From Salvelinus alpinus (Eukaryota > Chordata > Actinopteri > Salmoniformes > Salmonidae), in the NCBI RefSeq assembly GCF_045679555.1, contig NC_092094.1, positions 37,154,430-37,218,429 of the forward strand: a stretch of DNA of 64,000 bases, in the 5' to 3' direction. The notes beneath the pieces are model-generated. The model was given only the letters and a program-made list of their open reading frames with translations. It had not been told where the DNA came from and made no database searches. Both the position numbers and the translations under genes were made by a program. Below are positions 12,037 through 23,560 of this stretch, in pieces; the stretch's first letter is position 1, and every line of letters begins with the position of its first letter.

Positions 12037-12834
12037 ACTACACTAATCAAGTCGTTCCGTTGAGTGTAATAGTTTCTACAGTGCTGCTATTCGGGGGCTA
12101 GCTGGCTAGCTAGCAGTGTTGATTACGTTACGTTGCGTTAAAAGAACGACAATAGCTGGCTAGCTAACCTAGAAAATCGCTCTAGACTACACAATTATCT
12201 TTGATACAAAGACGGCTATGTAGCTAGCTATGTAGCTAGCTACGATCAAACAAATCAAACCGTTGTACTGTAATGAAATGAAATGAAAATGTGATACTAC
12301 CTGTGGAGCGAAGCGGACTCATCACTCCAGAGTTTCCATTGCTCCAGAGTCCAAAGGCGATGAGCTTTACACCACTCCAGCCAACACTAGGCATTGCACA
12401 TGTTGATCTTAGGCTAGTGCGACTGCTCAGCCATGGAGACCCATTTCATGAAGCTCCCGACGTACAGTTATTGTGCTGATGTTGCTTCCAGAAGCAGTTT
12501 GGAACTCGGTAGTGAGTGTTGCAACCGAGGACAGACGATTTTTACGCTCTACAGCACTCAGCGGTCCCGTTCTGTGAGTTTATGTGGTCTACCACTTCGC
12601 TGCTGAGACGTTTTTGCTCCTGGACGTTTCCAGCTCTAGCAGGGCAGAGGTTTTACAAACGGACTTGTTGGAAAGGTGGCATCCTACGACGGTGCCATGT
12701 TGAAAGTCACTCTGTCTATGGAAATGACATGGCTGTGTGCTCGATTTTATGCACCTGTCAGCAACGGGTGTTGCTGAAATAGCCGAATCCACTAATTTGA
12801 AGGGGTGTCCACATACTTTTGTATATATAGTGTA

Positions 12835-14460
12835 TCATATGCCCCAGTCCATAGGAAGGATCATCCTAGTGAAGTAATCCTGTGGATGTCACATAGGCCT
12901 ACTCTCTCTCCCTGCTAACTTCAACTCAGAGGACTGTGCAGTGTCATCACTATAATTAAACCTGCTTTTGTGACAATAATTGTGAGAAATAAAGCCCAAC
13001 CAGCACATTGCTCCCTGCTGCCATAGCAGCTCCTAGTTGAGTGTGTCGGTCTGTGTGTTTGCACCCGCGGATAAACTCTCGAAGAGTGCTCAACAGGAGT
13101 TAGTAGGCTACAAAGCTGTGGCGCATGGTATCGTTGCCTGTTTTCGCCACTTCTCCAAAAAGTCCTTAAGAAGTCACGGCCCCAGGTCGGCTGGAAGTCT
13201 TCTTCATCCTCATTGGTTTGTCAACACCCCTCCAGAGATAAGGAAGCAAGCCTTCCGCTTCTCTCGCAGCAGAGGGAGAAAGTGACACTCGTGAAACTGG
13301 AGGGCAAATGACAAAGGAACTGCATTGCGTGAACAAGTCTCTTGGATATTAATTGTGTCATTTGCTTATTTCTGATGAAGGAATTCGCTGAACTAATTTC
13401 CTTGTTTATTGAATTGACATTTTCATTTGAAATTCGGGGATTTGGAGTGACTTCGGCTGATAGACTACCTACCCTGGCGGCAGACATGTATGTTGGTTTT
13501 GTGTTTATCTTGTGGTTTGTCCTAAGTAGCATATAGCATTTAGGTGTGAATTTAAGAAGTGTGTGTATATTTATTTTCACAATATTTGATATAGTCTTCT
13601 ACATAGCCCGGCTACTGCAATACAGTAAGTCACGTGAAGCACAATTTTGCAACCATTCAATCACACAACGGACTGTATGTAGACTAGAGACTATAGGCCT
13701 GGCTATTTAGTCAGATGTTTCCTTTTAAAATAAATTGTGGTCTACTTTGTGTTGGTGGAATCCTCCAGCAGATTGTCATGGGTGACGAGGCAGTGACCCA
13801 CGATGAGTACAGGGTAAACGGAGAGGGCTCATTGTTGCTCAGCGTTATGATGACAAAGAGAGTCTTGTCTGTAAACTGGGATTTGTTTGATATTTGAAAT
13901 GAATGCGATCGAAATGCTTGGTAGCCACGGGTATTTAGTAACACAAGCCGCGGGAAAGAATCCTTGGCTTTTTATGAAACAGAGGGCGACACACTATACA
14001 GCCTGTCAGTGCACCATATGATAATCTGTTTATAGAATCCAATATATTGTAAATGTTGGTGTTATCAGCTGTCTGTCAGAATCACTTGACGCTACACTAA
14101 CATTTTGTTTCGCGAATCATGTCCTTATCTCCATTGCTGTTGCTTGCCGATTTCGTTTAGCTAATCTCCTACAATCTAATCCATCTGTTGACTTTTTTTC
14201 CTATGTCGATGCAAGGGAATGTCTCCATCTGCAAATGATGAAACCTTGTTTACATTGGCCGCAGATTTTAAGTTTTAATAGCCAGAATAAGCGTCTGGAT
14301 AAAATGGACAAGCACATCCCATGTTTGGAGTGAAGCCATTGCTAGAGAAGGTCCTGCATGTAAGCCTAAACAGTACCAACTTTCCAGAAAACGTCTTAAA
14401 TTCCGTGTAATAGAAGCCTAACACGAATAATCATGATGTCATTGATGCTGCTGACTAACT
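12835..14460. other. No gene recognised; possible untranslated exon
   Basis: This is one of the longer stretches free of recognised transposons. It has no convincing coding exon. A good donor-like sequence (aca|gtaagt) occurs at 13625, after about 600 bp of mixed composition. This could be the end of an untranslated first exon of a plus-strand gene, but there is no independent support. Open frames 13037-13285 and 13221-13580 overlap on opposite strands and show no domain. Confidence 0.35.
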
Positions 14461-14461
14461 A

Positions 14462-14917
14462 CAGGTAACTGCCAAAATAAAGGAAACCCCAACATAAAGC
14501 GTCTTAAAAGGGCAATACACGTTGGCATAGATTCTACATGTGTCTGGAACTCTATTGGTGGGATGTGACACCATTCTTCCACGAGAAATTCCATCATTTG
14601 GTGTTTTGTTGGTGGTCGAAAACGCAGTCTCAGGCGTCGCTACGTCTCAGGCGCCGCTCCAGAATATCCCAGAAGTGTTAAATTGGGTTGAGATCTGGTG
14701 ACTGAGACACACACACACACACACCCTATGCTCCTTTGAGACCCCTCTTTCAAAGTCACTAAGATCTCTTCTAGCTATGATAGCCAAAATATTGGGCAAA
14801 TGGGCATTTTTATACATGACCCTAAGCATGAGCATGTTAATTGCTTAATTATCTCAGGAACCGCACCTGCTTTCAATATACTTCGTCCCTCATTTAATAT
14901 ATTTTGGCAGTTACCTG
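14462..14917. mobile_element. Tc1-type MITE
   Basis: A 456-bp element with inverted ends 'caggtaactgccaaaata' and 'tattttggcagttacctg', flanked by TA on both sides (14460-14461 and 14918-14919). The interior resembles a shrunken Tc1 transposase region ('gacaccattcttccacgaga', 'attgggttgagatctggtga') with no usable frame. It is a non-autonomous derivative that would depend on another element's transposase. Confidence 0.85.
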
Positions 14918-14919
14918 TA

Positions 14920-15439
14920 TGTTAATAGATTTGAGAGGGTTATATTCCTAATGTTACAGTTATGGTCTATGAACAAAATGTTCTTCTATCTCTTATTATG
15001 ATCTTGTTGCCTATGACAATGTTTTATCCAATGGCCAGCTCAGCCCCACGACTCTTCTGGAAGTAGTAGCCCCAGTCTGAACAGAGTGTGGGGAAACCCT
15101 GCCTTCTGGGTAGTACCCAGCCAGGGCCACACAATCTGCCCTTTGTGCAAGGGCTTGACCACCGTCAGGGGGCTTAATTTAGCCAATTCTCTCAGTGGGC
15201 TGTACACACACGAGAGGCTGGCAAGGCTGTCATAGCAGTGAAAAATCCCTCTGCCTTCAGAAATAGGTTTGTTGTTAACGTGATAGCGTGAAGTGGTTTT
15301 GTAGAGACTGGTCGGGGGAGGAATGAGTGGTGTTATGTTTGGGATATGAGGAATGTGTCGGTCTCTTCAGTCTTGTCTGCATCCATGGCTGTGTACCCCA
15401 TGTGTAAGACCAACACTGACCTACACACGTCCCCTTGTG
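14920..15439. other. No gene recognised
   Basis: Mixed-composition sequence between a MITE and a hAT remnant. No exon, RNA or transposon end was identified. Confidence 0.4.
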
Positions 15440-16740
15440 CCCACAGTAGAGTTAGGTGATATGGTCAAAAATCCATAGCAAGATAAATATACCCCTTTTT
15501 TGTGTTTTTTTCCCGCAATAATTATACATTTATTTTTTGGGGAGGTGTACAGTTACACCCTTTTTACACCATGTACAGGAATTGCCACAATATATTAGCC
15601 TAAGTTATTTGGCTACCAGGTGATCCAGCATATGATTAATAAGATGATGAAACACTTCTACAGAAAGAGACCTGTATTTTAAACATGCATTTATTTCTTC
15701 AGATTTAAATGCAATAGTATTTCATCCAAGTTCAACTATATTGGTGTTTGGTAATTGCAGCATATTATTTGCGCCAAATGCAATCAAAATGTAGGCATAA
15801 CTTTTTGCTAAATGTATATTTAACTTTATTACAATACATACCAATGGCGAGGTGAAGTCGATGTCCAAGACACTGCAACCTCATCCACATGTTTAGGTTG
15901 GTGGCTTTAAAGATGTTTGCCCCACTGTCCATTGTGATGCATACCTGCTTCTCCTCTGGCGGATCCCAGGCTGCTAACGAGTCCCACATCCCCTGGGATA
16001 TTATCTCTGCAGTGTGGTCCTCTGGAAAGTGGGCAGTCTGCAAGCACCTGCTGCGCAGCTTCCAGTCGGCATCGATGTAGTACAGTGTCAATGACATATA
16101 GGGCTCCACTTGTTGTCGCCAAATGGTGCACCTGTTTTGGCATGATATTTCCTGTACATGGCATTTTGCATTTCTTGTCCAGAGTGTGAACCATCTTCTT
16201 GAACCCACTTTGTTCAACTGTTGAATTTGGGGCCATGTCTTTTGGGATGTGGTACGTTATGGCATCTTATTTCATTCCCTCAGTACGTGTTTTGCATAGG
16301 GAATTGTGTGTGCAAACTATTCCATAATGGGTTGTTGCCTGGGCTTTGCTCTTGTTATGATGCTTGTTGGCCTCTGCCCAATTTGTTTTGTTGTCATGCT
16401 GTATTTACATGGCTGTGTTTCAAATGGTGGAATAAGTTGCTTGTGACCCGTGTTGTTGCTATAGTATTTTGTCAGTTCAATAAGCCAAAACAACTGATCC
16501 TTTGCAGTAATTATTTCTGGGACTGCATTTTCTTCGTCTCTGTTCATATCTCCCCCTTATGAACGAGGCTACTCGCAACATCACTTGGGAGAATTGCCAA
16601 CAACAGGTGTGGGAAGCATGGGATAGAACACGGTTCTGATTGGCTGCTGTAGTCTTGGTTCAAATGAAACGGCATAGATGGACGTGTTAAGCTCCAGGAG
16701 CGCAATGCTTTTTTCTATGCCATTTCGAGGTGATGGCAGC
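15440..16740 (-). mobile_element. ZBED-type hAT transposon remnant
   Basis: A minus-strand fragment of hAT transposase (see the pseudogene at 15765-16236) with flanking noncoding sequence of the same element. The 15450-15500 stretch ('ggtgatatggtcaaaaatcc') looks like a hAT terminal region. I could not find clear 8-bp target duplications, so the edges are approximate. Confidence 0.55.
15765..16236 (-). pseudogene. hAT (ZBED-like) transposase fragment
   Basis: Minus-strand sequence encodes part of the RNase H-like core of a ZBED-type hAT transposase: VEPYMSLTLYYIDADWKLRSR, TAHFPEDHTAEIISQGMWDSL, then KQVCITMDSGANIFKATNLN and LQCLGHRLHLAIG. The MDSGANI..A block holds a catalytic aspartate in this family. 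Two overlapping frames cover the region, indicating at least one frameshift. The BED zinc finger and the C-terminal dimerisation domain are absent, so it is a fragment. Confidence 0.75.
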
Positions 16741-16772
16741 GGATGAATGGCATGACAATGGGCCTCAGGATC

Positions 16773-17507
16773 TCAAATCAAATTTTATTAGTCACATGTG
16801 CCGAGTACAACAGTGAAATGCTTACTTACGAGCCCCAAACCAACAATGCAGTTTAATACATTTTTTTTGAGTAAGAATAAAAAATATAAGTAACAAGTAA
16901 TTAAAGAGCTGCAGTAAAATAACAATAGCGAGACCATACACGGGGGGATACCGGTACAGAGTCAATGTGCGAAGGGGGCACATTGACTCTGTACCGGTGC
17001 CCCCTGTGGTGTTGAGCGCTGTGCTGTAGTCAATGAACAGCATTCTCACATAGGTGTTCCTTTTGTCCAGGTGGGAAAGGGCAGTGTGAAGTGCAGTAGA
17101 GATTGCACCATCTGTGGATCTGTTAGGGCGGTATGCAAATTGGAGCAGGTCTAGGGTTTCTGGGATAATGGTGTTGATGTGAGCCATGACAATCCTTTCA
17201 AAGCACTTCCTGGATACTGACGTGAGTGCTACGGGTCGGTAGTCATTTAGGCAGGTTACCTTAGTGTTCTTGGGCACAGGGACAATAGTGGTCTGCTTAA
17301 AACATGTTGGTATTACAGACTCGGACAGGGAGAGGTTGAAAATGTCAGTGAAGACTTGCCAGCTGGTCAGAGCATCCTCACAGTACACGTCCTTGTAATC
17401 CGTCTGGCCCTGCGGCCTTGTGAATGTTGACCTGTTTAAAGGTATTACTCACATCGGCTGTGGAGAGTATCATCACACAGTCTTCCGGAACAGCTGGTGC
17501 TCTCATG
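16773..17507 (-). mobile_element. Rex1-like LINE fragment, 3' part
   Basis: The minus strand carries the family 3' tail (16773-16860, 'attagtcacatgtgccgagt'). After a deletion junction it carries reverse transcriptase sequence (about 17010-17507). A 20-bp inverted repeat with a 7-nt loop sits exactly at the deletion junction (16951-16970 with 16978-16997). The segment ends at about 17507, where an oppositely oriented piece of the same LINE begins. Confidence 0.75.
17010..17507 (-). pseudogene. Rex1-like reverse transcriptase fragment
   Basis: Minus-strand sequence reads, with damage near 17390, through the N-terminal palm and fingers of a jockey-superfamily reverse transcriptase: [68 protein letters not shown] and [17 protein letters not shown]. 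The last motif is motif A. Sequence beyond it, including the expected catalytic ADD block, has been deleted. It cannot be functional. Confidence 0.8.
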
Positions 17508-17705
17508 TGTTCTGCGATTCCTCCGATGGCATTGAGGAGTACACCACATCAGTCATTGGCTTCATCAATAAGTGCATCAATGACGTCGTCCCCACAGTGA
17601 CCGTACATACATACCCCAACCAGAAGCCATGGATTACAGGCAACATCCGCACTGAGCTAAAGGCTAGAGCTGCCACTTTCAAGAGCGAGACTCTAACCCG
17701 GAAGC
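17508..17705 (+). mobile_element. Inverted 5' segment of the same LINE
   Basis: Plus-strand sequence encodes CDSSDGIEEYTTSVIGFINK and TYPNQKPWITGNIRTELKAR. This is the endonuclease-to-RT linker that precedes the reverse transcriptase in Rex1-like ORFs. It belongs upstream of the minus-strand fragment at 17010-17507 but lies in the opposite orientation right next to it. The layout fits a 5' inversion made during target-primed reverse transcription. Confidence 0.7.
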
Positions 17706-17926
17706 TTATAAGAAATCCGTTTCTTGATATGCCACACCTGTCAGGTGGCTGGATCATCTCGGCAAAGGAAAAATGCGCACTAACAGGAATGTATACAAAT
17801 TTGTGCACAACATTTGAGAGAAATAAGCTTTTTGTGCATATGTAACATTTCTGGGATTTTTTTTATTTCAGCTCATAAAACACGAGACCACACTACATGT
17901 TGCATTTTATATTTTTGTTCAGGGTA
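17706..17926. mobile_element. Tc1 terminal fragment
   Basis: About 220 bp matching the end of a Tc1 family whose terminal repeat reads like 'tttatatttttgttcagggt'. It contains 'ttcttgatatgccacacctg' and 'caaatttgtgcacaa'. The same family is present as a two-ended copy at 25199-25863. The remainder of this copy is lost. Confidence 0.75.
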
Positions 17927-18003
17927 TGCACTGTAGACCATGTGTTTTGTTTGATTTATTCACAATACATCTCAAACTCCAAACTGTCTTCAGCAATACT
18001 GTT

Positions 18004-18532
18004 GTATACACTGGTTATACCAAACATTAGGAACATATTCCACACCCCGCTTCCTTTTGCCCTCAGAATGGCCTCAATTTGTCTGGGCATTTACTCTACA
18101 AGTTGTAGAAGGTGTTCCACAGGGATACTTGCCCATGTGGACTCCAGTGCTTCCCACAGTTGTTTTAAGTTGGCTGGATGTGCTTTTGGTGGTGGAACAT
18201 TCTTGATATACACAGGAAACTCTTGAGTGTAAAAAAACATTTTAAAAAACAGCAGTGTTGCAATTCTTTACACAAACCGGTGTGCCTGGCACCTACTACC
18301 AAACCCTGTTCAAAGGCACTTAAATGTTGTCATGCCCATTCACCTTCTGAATGGCACACATACACAATCAATGTCTCAATTGTCTCAGGATTAAAACTCC
18401 TTCTTTAACCTGTCTCCTCCCCTTAATCTACACTGATTTGAAGTGGATTTAACAAGGGATATCAATAAGGGATCACAGCTTTCACCTGGATTCACCTGGT
18501 CAGGTGTTCATAATGTTTTCTATACTCGGGGT
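18004..18532. mobile_element. Tc1-like MITE
   Basis: A 0.53-kb noncoding repeat with inverted ends ('ataccaaacattaggaaca' near 18017 and 'gttcataatgttttctatac' near 18506). The inside includes 'gttccacagggatacttgcc', 'gactccagtgcttcccacag' and a transposase-free core. It resembles a widespread short salmonid element. The TA duplication is plausible but the copy is diverged. Confidence 0.7.
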
Positions 18533-19249
18533 ACATATTTTTTTTGATACTAGGGTCAAGGAGAAACTGAGATGAGTCTTTGAGTTTATGATGTTTCAAT
18601 TTTATGCACCTGGTTTCTGCCAGAGCACTTTAGGGTTCTTGAATGACCATCCGCGTACATAAAATACATGGCCTGATTGTCAACCTTATTAGGGTGCATT
18701 TGGACTCTCCCAGCATGCCCTCTGTTCCTCAACACCAGGGCCCTCGGCAGTTGATGACTTCCTCTGGGTGGCTGTGTTCGGAAGTTGGAATGCCAATTAA
18801 ATGTCCTCTCTCTCTCTCTCCTCTATTTATTTATAAATAAATAAATAAATGCACATCATGCACCCAAACTCGCCCGTAGGGTAATTGCTTGTGTACACAC
18901 AGTCATATCTACCACTTTTTTTTTAAATTATGGACGCAATTAGTGTTTGTAGTTGAGTGTTGTGTTGTGTTTGGCTGTTGTTGGTTCATTGTCAATCATT
19001 ACTTGACAATACTAATCTTTTTATCATTTCATTGGCACAAACCCTCAATAGACTGCTACATTGGGAGAACAATGAATGCACTAATCAGAACAACTTAGAA
19101 GCCACAGAGTGCAGGGTAGACCAGCCCAGTCTGTGCTACAAGGCAGCCGAACTCACAGAGAAAAGAAGAGACCACAGTGTAGTTGTCAAGCTCCCTGAGC
19201 TTTTCAAACAGGAAGCTTCAGGATTTACAGTTATGTGGTGGTGATGCTA
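18533..19249. other. No gene recognised
   Basis: Includes a short (TAAA)n run at about 18831-18850. Open frames 18889-19098 and 18957-19244 overlap and show no domain. Nothing else is recognised. Confidence 0.4.
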
Positions 19250-19540
19250 TGAAGTGCCTTAGGAAAGTATTCAGACCCCTTGACTTTTCCACATTTTGTT
19301 ATGTTACAGCTAGGAATGCACGATATATCAGTGAACATATCGGAATCGGCCGATATTAGCTAAAAATGCCAACATCGGTATCGGTGCAATGTTAAGTTTA
19401 ACGCCGACGTGAAAAACCGATGTCAAAGCTGACGTGCATACCTATATAACGTAGGTACAGGATGTAATGACGCTACGTTAAATGTTGCGCTACATGTGCA
19501 ACACCGCCATTTGAAAGAGTAAGAAAATAACGGCAAGATA

Positions 19541-19615
19541 ATGGAATTCATTGCCCTTAACAATCAACCGTTCTCTGTCGTGGGTGATGTTGGCTTTCGC
19601 GACTGGTCTAGCACC
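19541..19615 (+). pseudogene. hAT transposase N-terminal remnant
   Basis: From an ATG at 19541 the plus strand encodes MEFIALNNQPFSVVGDVGF. This is the conserved '.IALDNQPFSVV...GF..L' block after the BED finger of ZBED-type hAT transposases. The frame then breaks (stop soon after 19615). The catalytic domain is not recognisable downstream, where a LINE has been inserted. It identifies the parent element but has no function. Confidence 0.65.
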
Positions 19616-20529
19616 GGTATACACTAACGTTACCAAGTGCGCTATTGTTCAGATGTTGCCCTACTGGAGTTACAGTAATAGCGTCACTGCTATTAGCTTC
19701 ACGACATATACTATGGAATGCCGTTTCGCTCTCTGCGTGTCAAAAAAGATGCACGTCAAATAACACTGACGCATTAAATAAGCTTTTAATTTGACACGTC
19801 AAATAACACCGTTCTATTACAGAATGTTGTGGGTTCTGAATTTGCACGTGCAAGCCAAGCGCCACCAGTACTATCAGTAGCACTGTCAAAGCTGTACAAA
19901 AAAATCTGCAAACACCGGACACAAACAATGTGTTTACAATACCCCGTTGGTAATAAAGCATTATTTGTTTGACCGCAACTTCTGGGGTAGCTAGCTAGCT
20001 TTAGCTTGGTACCTAGATGGCACCAATACAACCTTCCTGAAAACAATGACCAGTAGAAACTGCAGTCATTTTCACTATTCTTAGCAATGATTTAGGAATC
20101 CTTGTAAGTGTTAGCAAGGTAGCCACTTGTTTGCCTATTGAAATTGAACTTCAGTTCATGAAAATAAATAGCTAGCCAGCTACTTAACCCTGTTGCCCAA
20201 AGCTAACCTTTTATAAGCAGCCAGCTAGCTTCATCTGGCTAGTGAGGCTCGACCACCGGGTTATGTGTTGTGAAGCTAGCCACAATAAGGATTAGGCACA
20301 ATAGTGGAATTTGCGGTTTGCCTTCAAAATAAAAGTACCTCTTTGAAAGTGATGCAGAAGGTTACAATTGGTGGAATCATGCCATATTTAGACTAGACAG
20401 TGTTAGAAAAGGTTGGAATGTGAAGCAATGAAATGGGGAATCCTTCTACTCGGTGACACCCACAGAACACAACTGAAGTGTTTAGGCAAATATTAGCGTT
20501 GTAGCTCTTAAAACTGTGACTGTGTGAAT

Positions 20530-21625
20530 GATTATTTTTTTATTTATTTCACCTTTATTTAACCAGGTAGGCCAGTTGAGAACAAGTTATCATTTACAAC
20601 TGCGACCTGGCCAAGATGAAGCAAATCAGTGCGACCAAAAACAACAACAGAGTTACACATGGGATAAACAAAAGTACAGCCAATAACACAATAGAAAAAT
20701 ATACTTCATTTGCACACACTGTATATAAGGAGGTAAGGCAATAAATAGTCCATAGTGGCGAAGTAATTACAATTTAGCAATTAACACTGGAGTGATAGAT
20801 GTGCAGATGATGATGTGCAAGTAGAAATACTGGTGTGCAAAAGAGCGGAAAAACAAATATGGGGATGAGGTAGGTAGTTGGTTCGTTGGGCAGTGTACTG
20901 TACAGCTGCAGCGATCAGTAAGCACCTCTGATAGCTGATGTTTAAAGTTAGTGAGATATAAGTCTCCAACATCAGTGATTTTTGCAATTCGTTCCAGTCA
21001 TTGGCAGCAGAGAACTGGAAGGACAGGCGGCCAAAGTAGGTTGGCTTTGGGGATGACCAGTGAAATATACCTGCTGGAGCGTGTGCTACAGGTGGGTGTT
21101 TCTATGGTGACCAGTGAGCTGAGAAGGCGGAGCTTTACCTGGCAAAGACTTAGATGACCTGGAGCCAGTGGGTTTGGCGACGAATATGAAGCGAGGACCA
21201 GCCAACGAGAGCATACAGGTTGCAGTGGTGGGTAGTATATGGGGCTTTGGTGATAAAACGGATGGCACTGTGATAGACTGCATCCAATTTGCTGAGTAGT
21301 GTTGGAGGCTATTTTGTAAATGAGCTCGCCGAAGTCCTTGATCGGTAGGATAGTCAGTTTTACGAGGGTATGTTTGGCAGCATGAGTGAAGGAGGCTTTG
21401 TTGCAAAATATTTAATTTTGGATTGGAGATGCTTAATGAGTCTGGAAGGAGAGTTTACAGTCTAGCCAGACACCTAGGTATTTATAGTTGTCCACATATT
21501 CTAAGTCAGAACCGTCCAGAGTAGTGGATGCTAGTCGGGCGGGCGGGTGTGGGCAGCGATCGGTTGAAGAGCATGCTTTTCGTTTTACTAGCATTTAAGA
21601 GCAGTTGGAGGCCACGGAAGGAGTG
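20530..21625 (-). mobile_element. LINE 3' fragment (reverse transcriptase C-terminus)
   Basis: Read on the minus strand from 21625, this encodes the post-catalytic part of a jockey-superfamily LINE: SKTKSMLFNRSLPTPARL, TTLDGSDLEYVDNYKYLGVW, then with damage TLVKLTILPI, SSLVTIETPTCSTRSSRYI and YLTNFKHQLSEVL. It ends in the family 3' tail at about 20530-20560 ('cctttatttaaccaggtagg'). Several frameshifts are present and the catalytic residues are missing because the copy is 5'-truncated. It is nested in the hAT element at 19311-23695. Confidence 0.75.
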
Positions 21626-23363
21626 TTGTATGGAAAATAACCTCCCCAGTTAGCCTATTGTGTGTATTGACATTCATATTGCACTGTACAGCTTTACCTA
21701 ACACCCTCACTACACTGCTCGCGTCGTGTGCGTGAGCGTTGCAAAGTAAATTTAGAAATCTATATTTTTCAATTATTGTACCCACACTGCTCGCGCGCGT
21801 CAACGAGCATCTGCGTTGCCAAGGGCTAAAATAGAAGTAATTTCTATTTGTGATGCAGATTGCACTGCAAGTCCTGTCTCTCCCATCTCCTCATTGGTTT
21901 ATAGAAGCAGATACCCATGTGCCATCTCCTCATTGGTTATACCCACGTGGGTGATTGAAAGATGAACTGTGTTTTCGGTCGCCGTGGTAATACTATGAAA
22001 GTTTAGATACCAATCACCATATAAGTTCAAAGAAGAAAAAGCCTGGAAGGAGGAGAGATGACTAGAAACGATTCGGTTGACCGTTTTATCTGTGGAGTAA
22101 CTGTCGGAATTGAGAACCTTGTGCAGTTCAGGTTAAATAACAACTCAATGTTTATATCCCAGGACAAATTAGCCAGCAGCAAGCTAGCTAAATATGACAA
22201 ATTCGCTAGCAAGTGCAAGCTAGCTAGCTAAATTGCCATAAATGTTTAATGCTTTTCGACCTGTCCCCAAATTAATATAATTGGTTCAGAGTTTGTTTTG
22301 CTATTTTAACCTGCGTGTTGTGATCGCGTTTAGTGTGGGGGGACAAAATAAATCTAAGCACGATGGCTCACGCGCACAGCCGGTTTAGGTTCCGTGTAAG
22401 GATTGGGGATCAATGAAATGGTAACAGTCTACTTAATACCCAATATATTTTTTCCCAATGTCCTCCTCAGAGGTATCAGACTCCAAAACCTCCATGCAGT
22501 ATTGGTTTTCATAGGGAATAGTGTTCAATACACAGGTTGACAATAATTGTGTCTCAATTCAGATGTTTCATGCTAATGTTCTCTGGGTGTCACTGAGTAG
22601 ACTGATACCCCATGTCATGGATCCACAATCCACAGATAAGGCTGTACAGTGAAATAAGTATGCTCCCAATGCAATTCTAAAGTATAATACATCCAGTGTG
22701 ATTTCAACAGATTTGTCAAATTAACAAATTATTTTGTTGATTTTATATAACATTCCAGTCTTGTTTAGCATTCTAATCATCACTATCAATGACATATCCT
22801 AATCCTTATTGTGGCTAGCTTCACATAGATGGGTCCGACCACCATTAATCAAATAAGAACTGTCTTATTAATTAGGGTTATTTTAGATGACGCCTAGCTA
22901 TATAGTTAGCTAGCTAACTATAGCTACTGAAACAGATTATGTCGTTTTGCTATGTTTTTGGGGAAGAACATTGTTTGCATCCATGAGCTAGCTAGCTTTT
23001 TTTATGACCAGCACTGTAGGTGCGAGGCAACTTTACCAGCATCAAAGCATACGTGTCGATGAATCGTTGTGACATATGAGTGATAGTGTAATCAATGCGT
23101 TAAATTATGTGACGTGCAGTCATTTTCAGGTCTTGATTGGTCAACAAGCTTATTTGACACATCAAATAGTGTTATTTGATGTGTATCTTTTTTTGACATG
23201 CAAAGACTGAAACGGTGTTCCATAGAAATCCTGGTTGAGAATGAAACAACTGAACAACGAAACAGCACAGCAAGTAAGTGAAAGAAATAGGTTTTGATTA
23301 TGTTTTACTGGTAATGGGGACATATGTAAATGCCAACAAAATAACTTTTTTGTGTGTGTGTGT

Positions 23364-23560
23364 GACCTTTTATTTAACTAGGCAAGTCAGTTAAGAACAA
23401 ATTCTTATTTACAATGACGGCCAAACCCGGACGACGTTGGGTCAATTGTGCGCCGCCCTATGGGACTCCCAATCACGGCCGGATGTGATACAGCCTGGAT
23501 TCGAACCAGGGACTGTAGTGACACCTCTTGCACTGAGATGCAGTGCCTTAGACCGCTGCG
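23364..23560 (-). mobile_element. tRNA-derived SINE
   Basis: On the minus strand the 5' head is tRNA-like, with an A box ('agcggtctaaggca' type, near 23545) and a B box (complement of 'gattcgaaccaggg', 23498-23511). The shared salmonid tail follows ('ttaactgacttgcctagtta', near 23370-23400). About 197 bp. It is probably the tRNA-Leu-derived SlmI-like family. The same arrangement occurs at 32535-33305. Confidence 0.85.

Larger units (their letters stand above)
8723..12309 (-). mobile_element. L2-type LINE, nearly complete
   Basis: A 3.59-kb non-LTR retrotransposon on the minus strand. Its 5' end is near 12309 and its 3' end at 8723. The 3' region contains 'ttaagtcatttagcagacgc' and 'ttatccagagcgacttac', the conserved tail of fish L2 elements, plus a run of 20 G (8846-8865). 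One large ORF encodes endonuclease followed by reverse transcriptase. It inserted into a Tc1 transposon with a 13-14 bp target duplication. The 5' untranslated part (11824-12309) is rich in 'gctagc' and carries a 31-bp direct repeat. RSg-1-like L2 is the likely family; no database match was run. Confidence 0.85.
8269..12832 (-). mobile_element. Second-family Tc1, split by an L2 LINE
   Basis: Two pieces of one Tc1 element flank a 3.6-kb insertion: 8269-8722 and 12310-12832. The right end is a terminal repeat ('ggggtgtccacatactttt') followed by TA at 12833. The left terminal repeat is missing, so the element was also truncated. The minus-strand transposase runs from about 12720 down to 8327 across the insertion. 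A 13-14 bp sequence (gaagc[t]ggactcat) occurs on both sides of the insertion, at 8709-8722 and 12310-12322, marking the target-site duplication. Confidence 0.85.

Noticed and set aside
17420..17845. A 141-codon cellular gene on the plus strand
   Set aside because: The frame fuses an inverted LINE linker fragment (to 17705) with Tc1 terminal sequence. It is not a gene.
23480..23560. tRNA gene with A and B boxes
   Set aside because: The promoter boxes belong to the head of a SINE, followed by the SINE body and tail. The cloverleaf is degraded and identical arrangements recur at 33206-33305.
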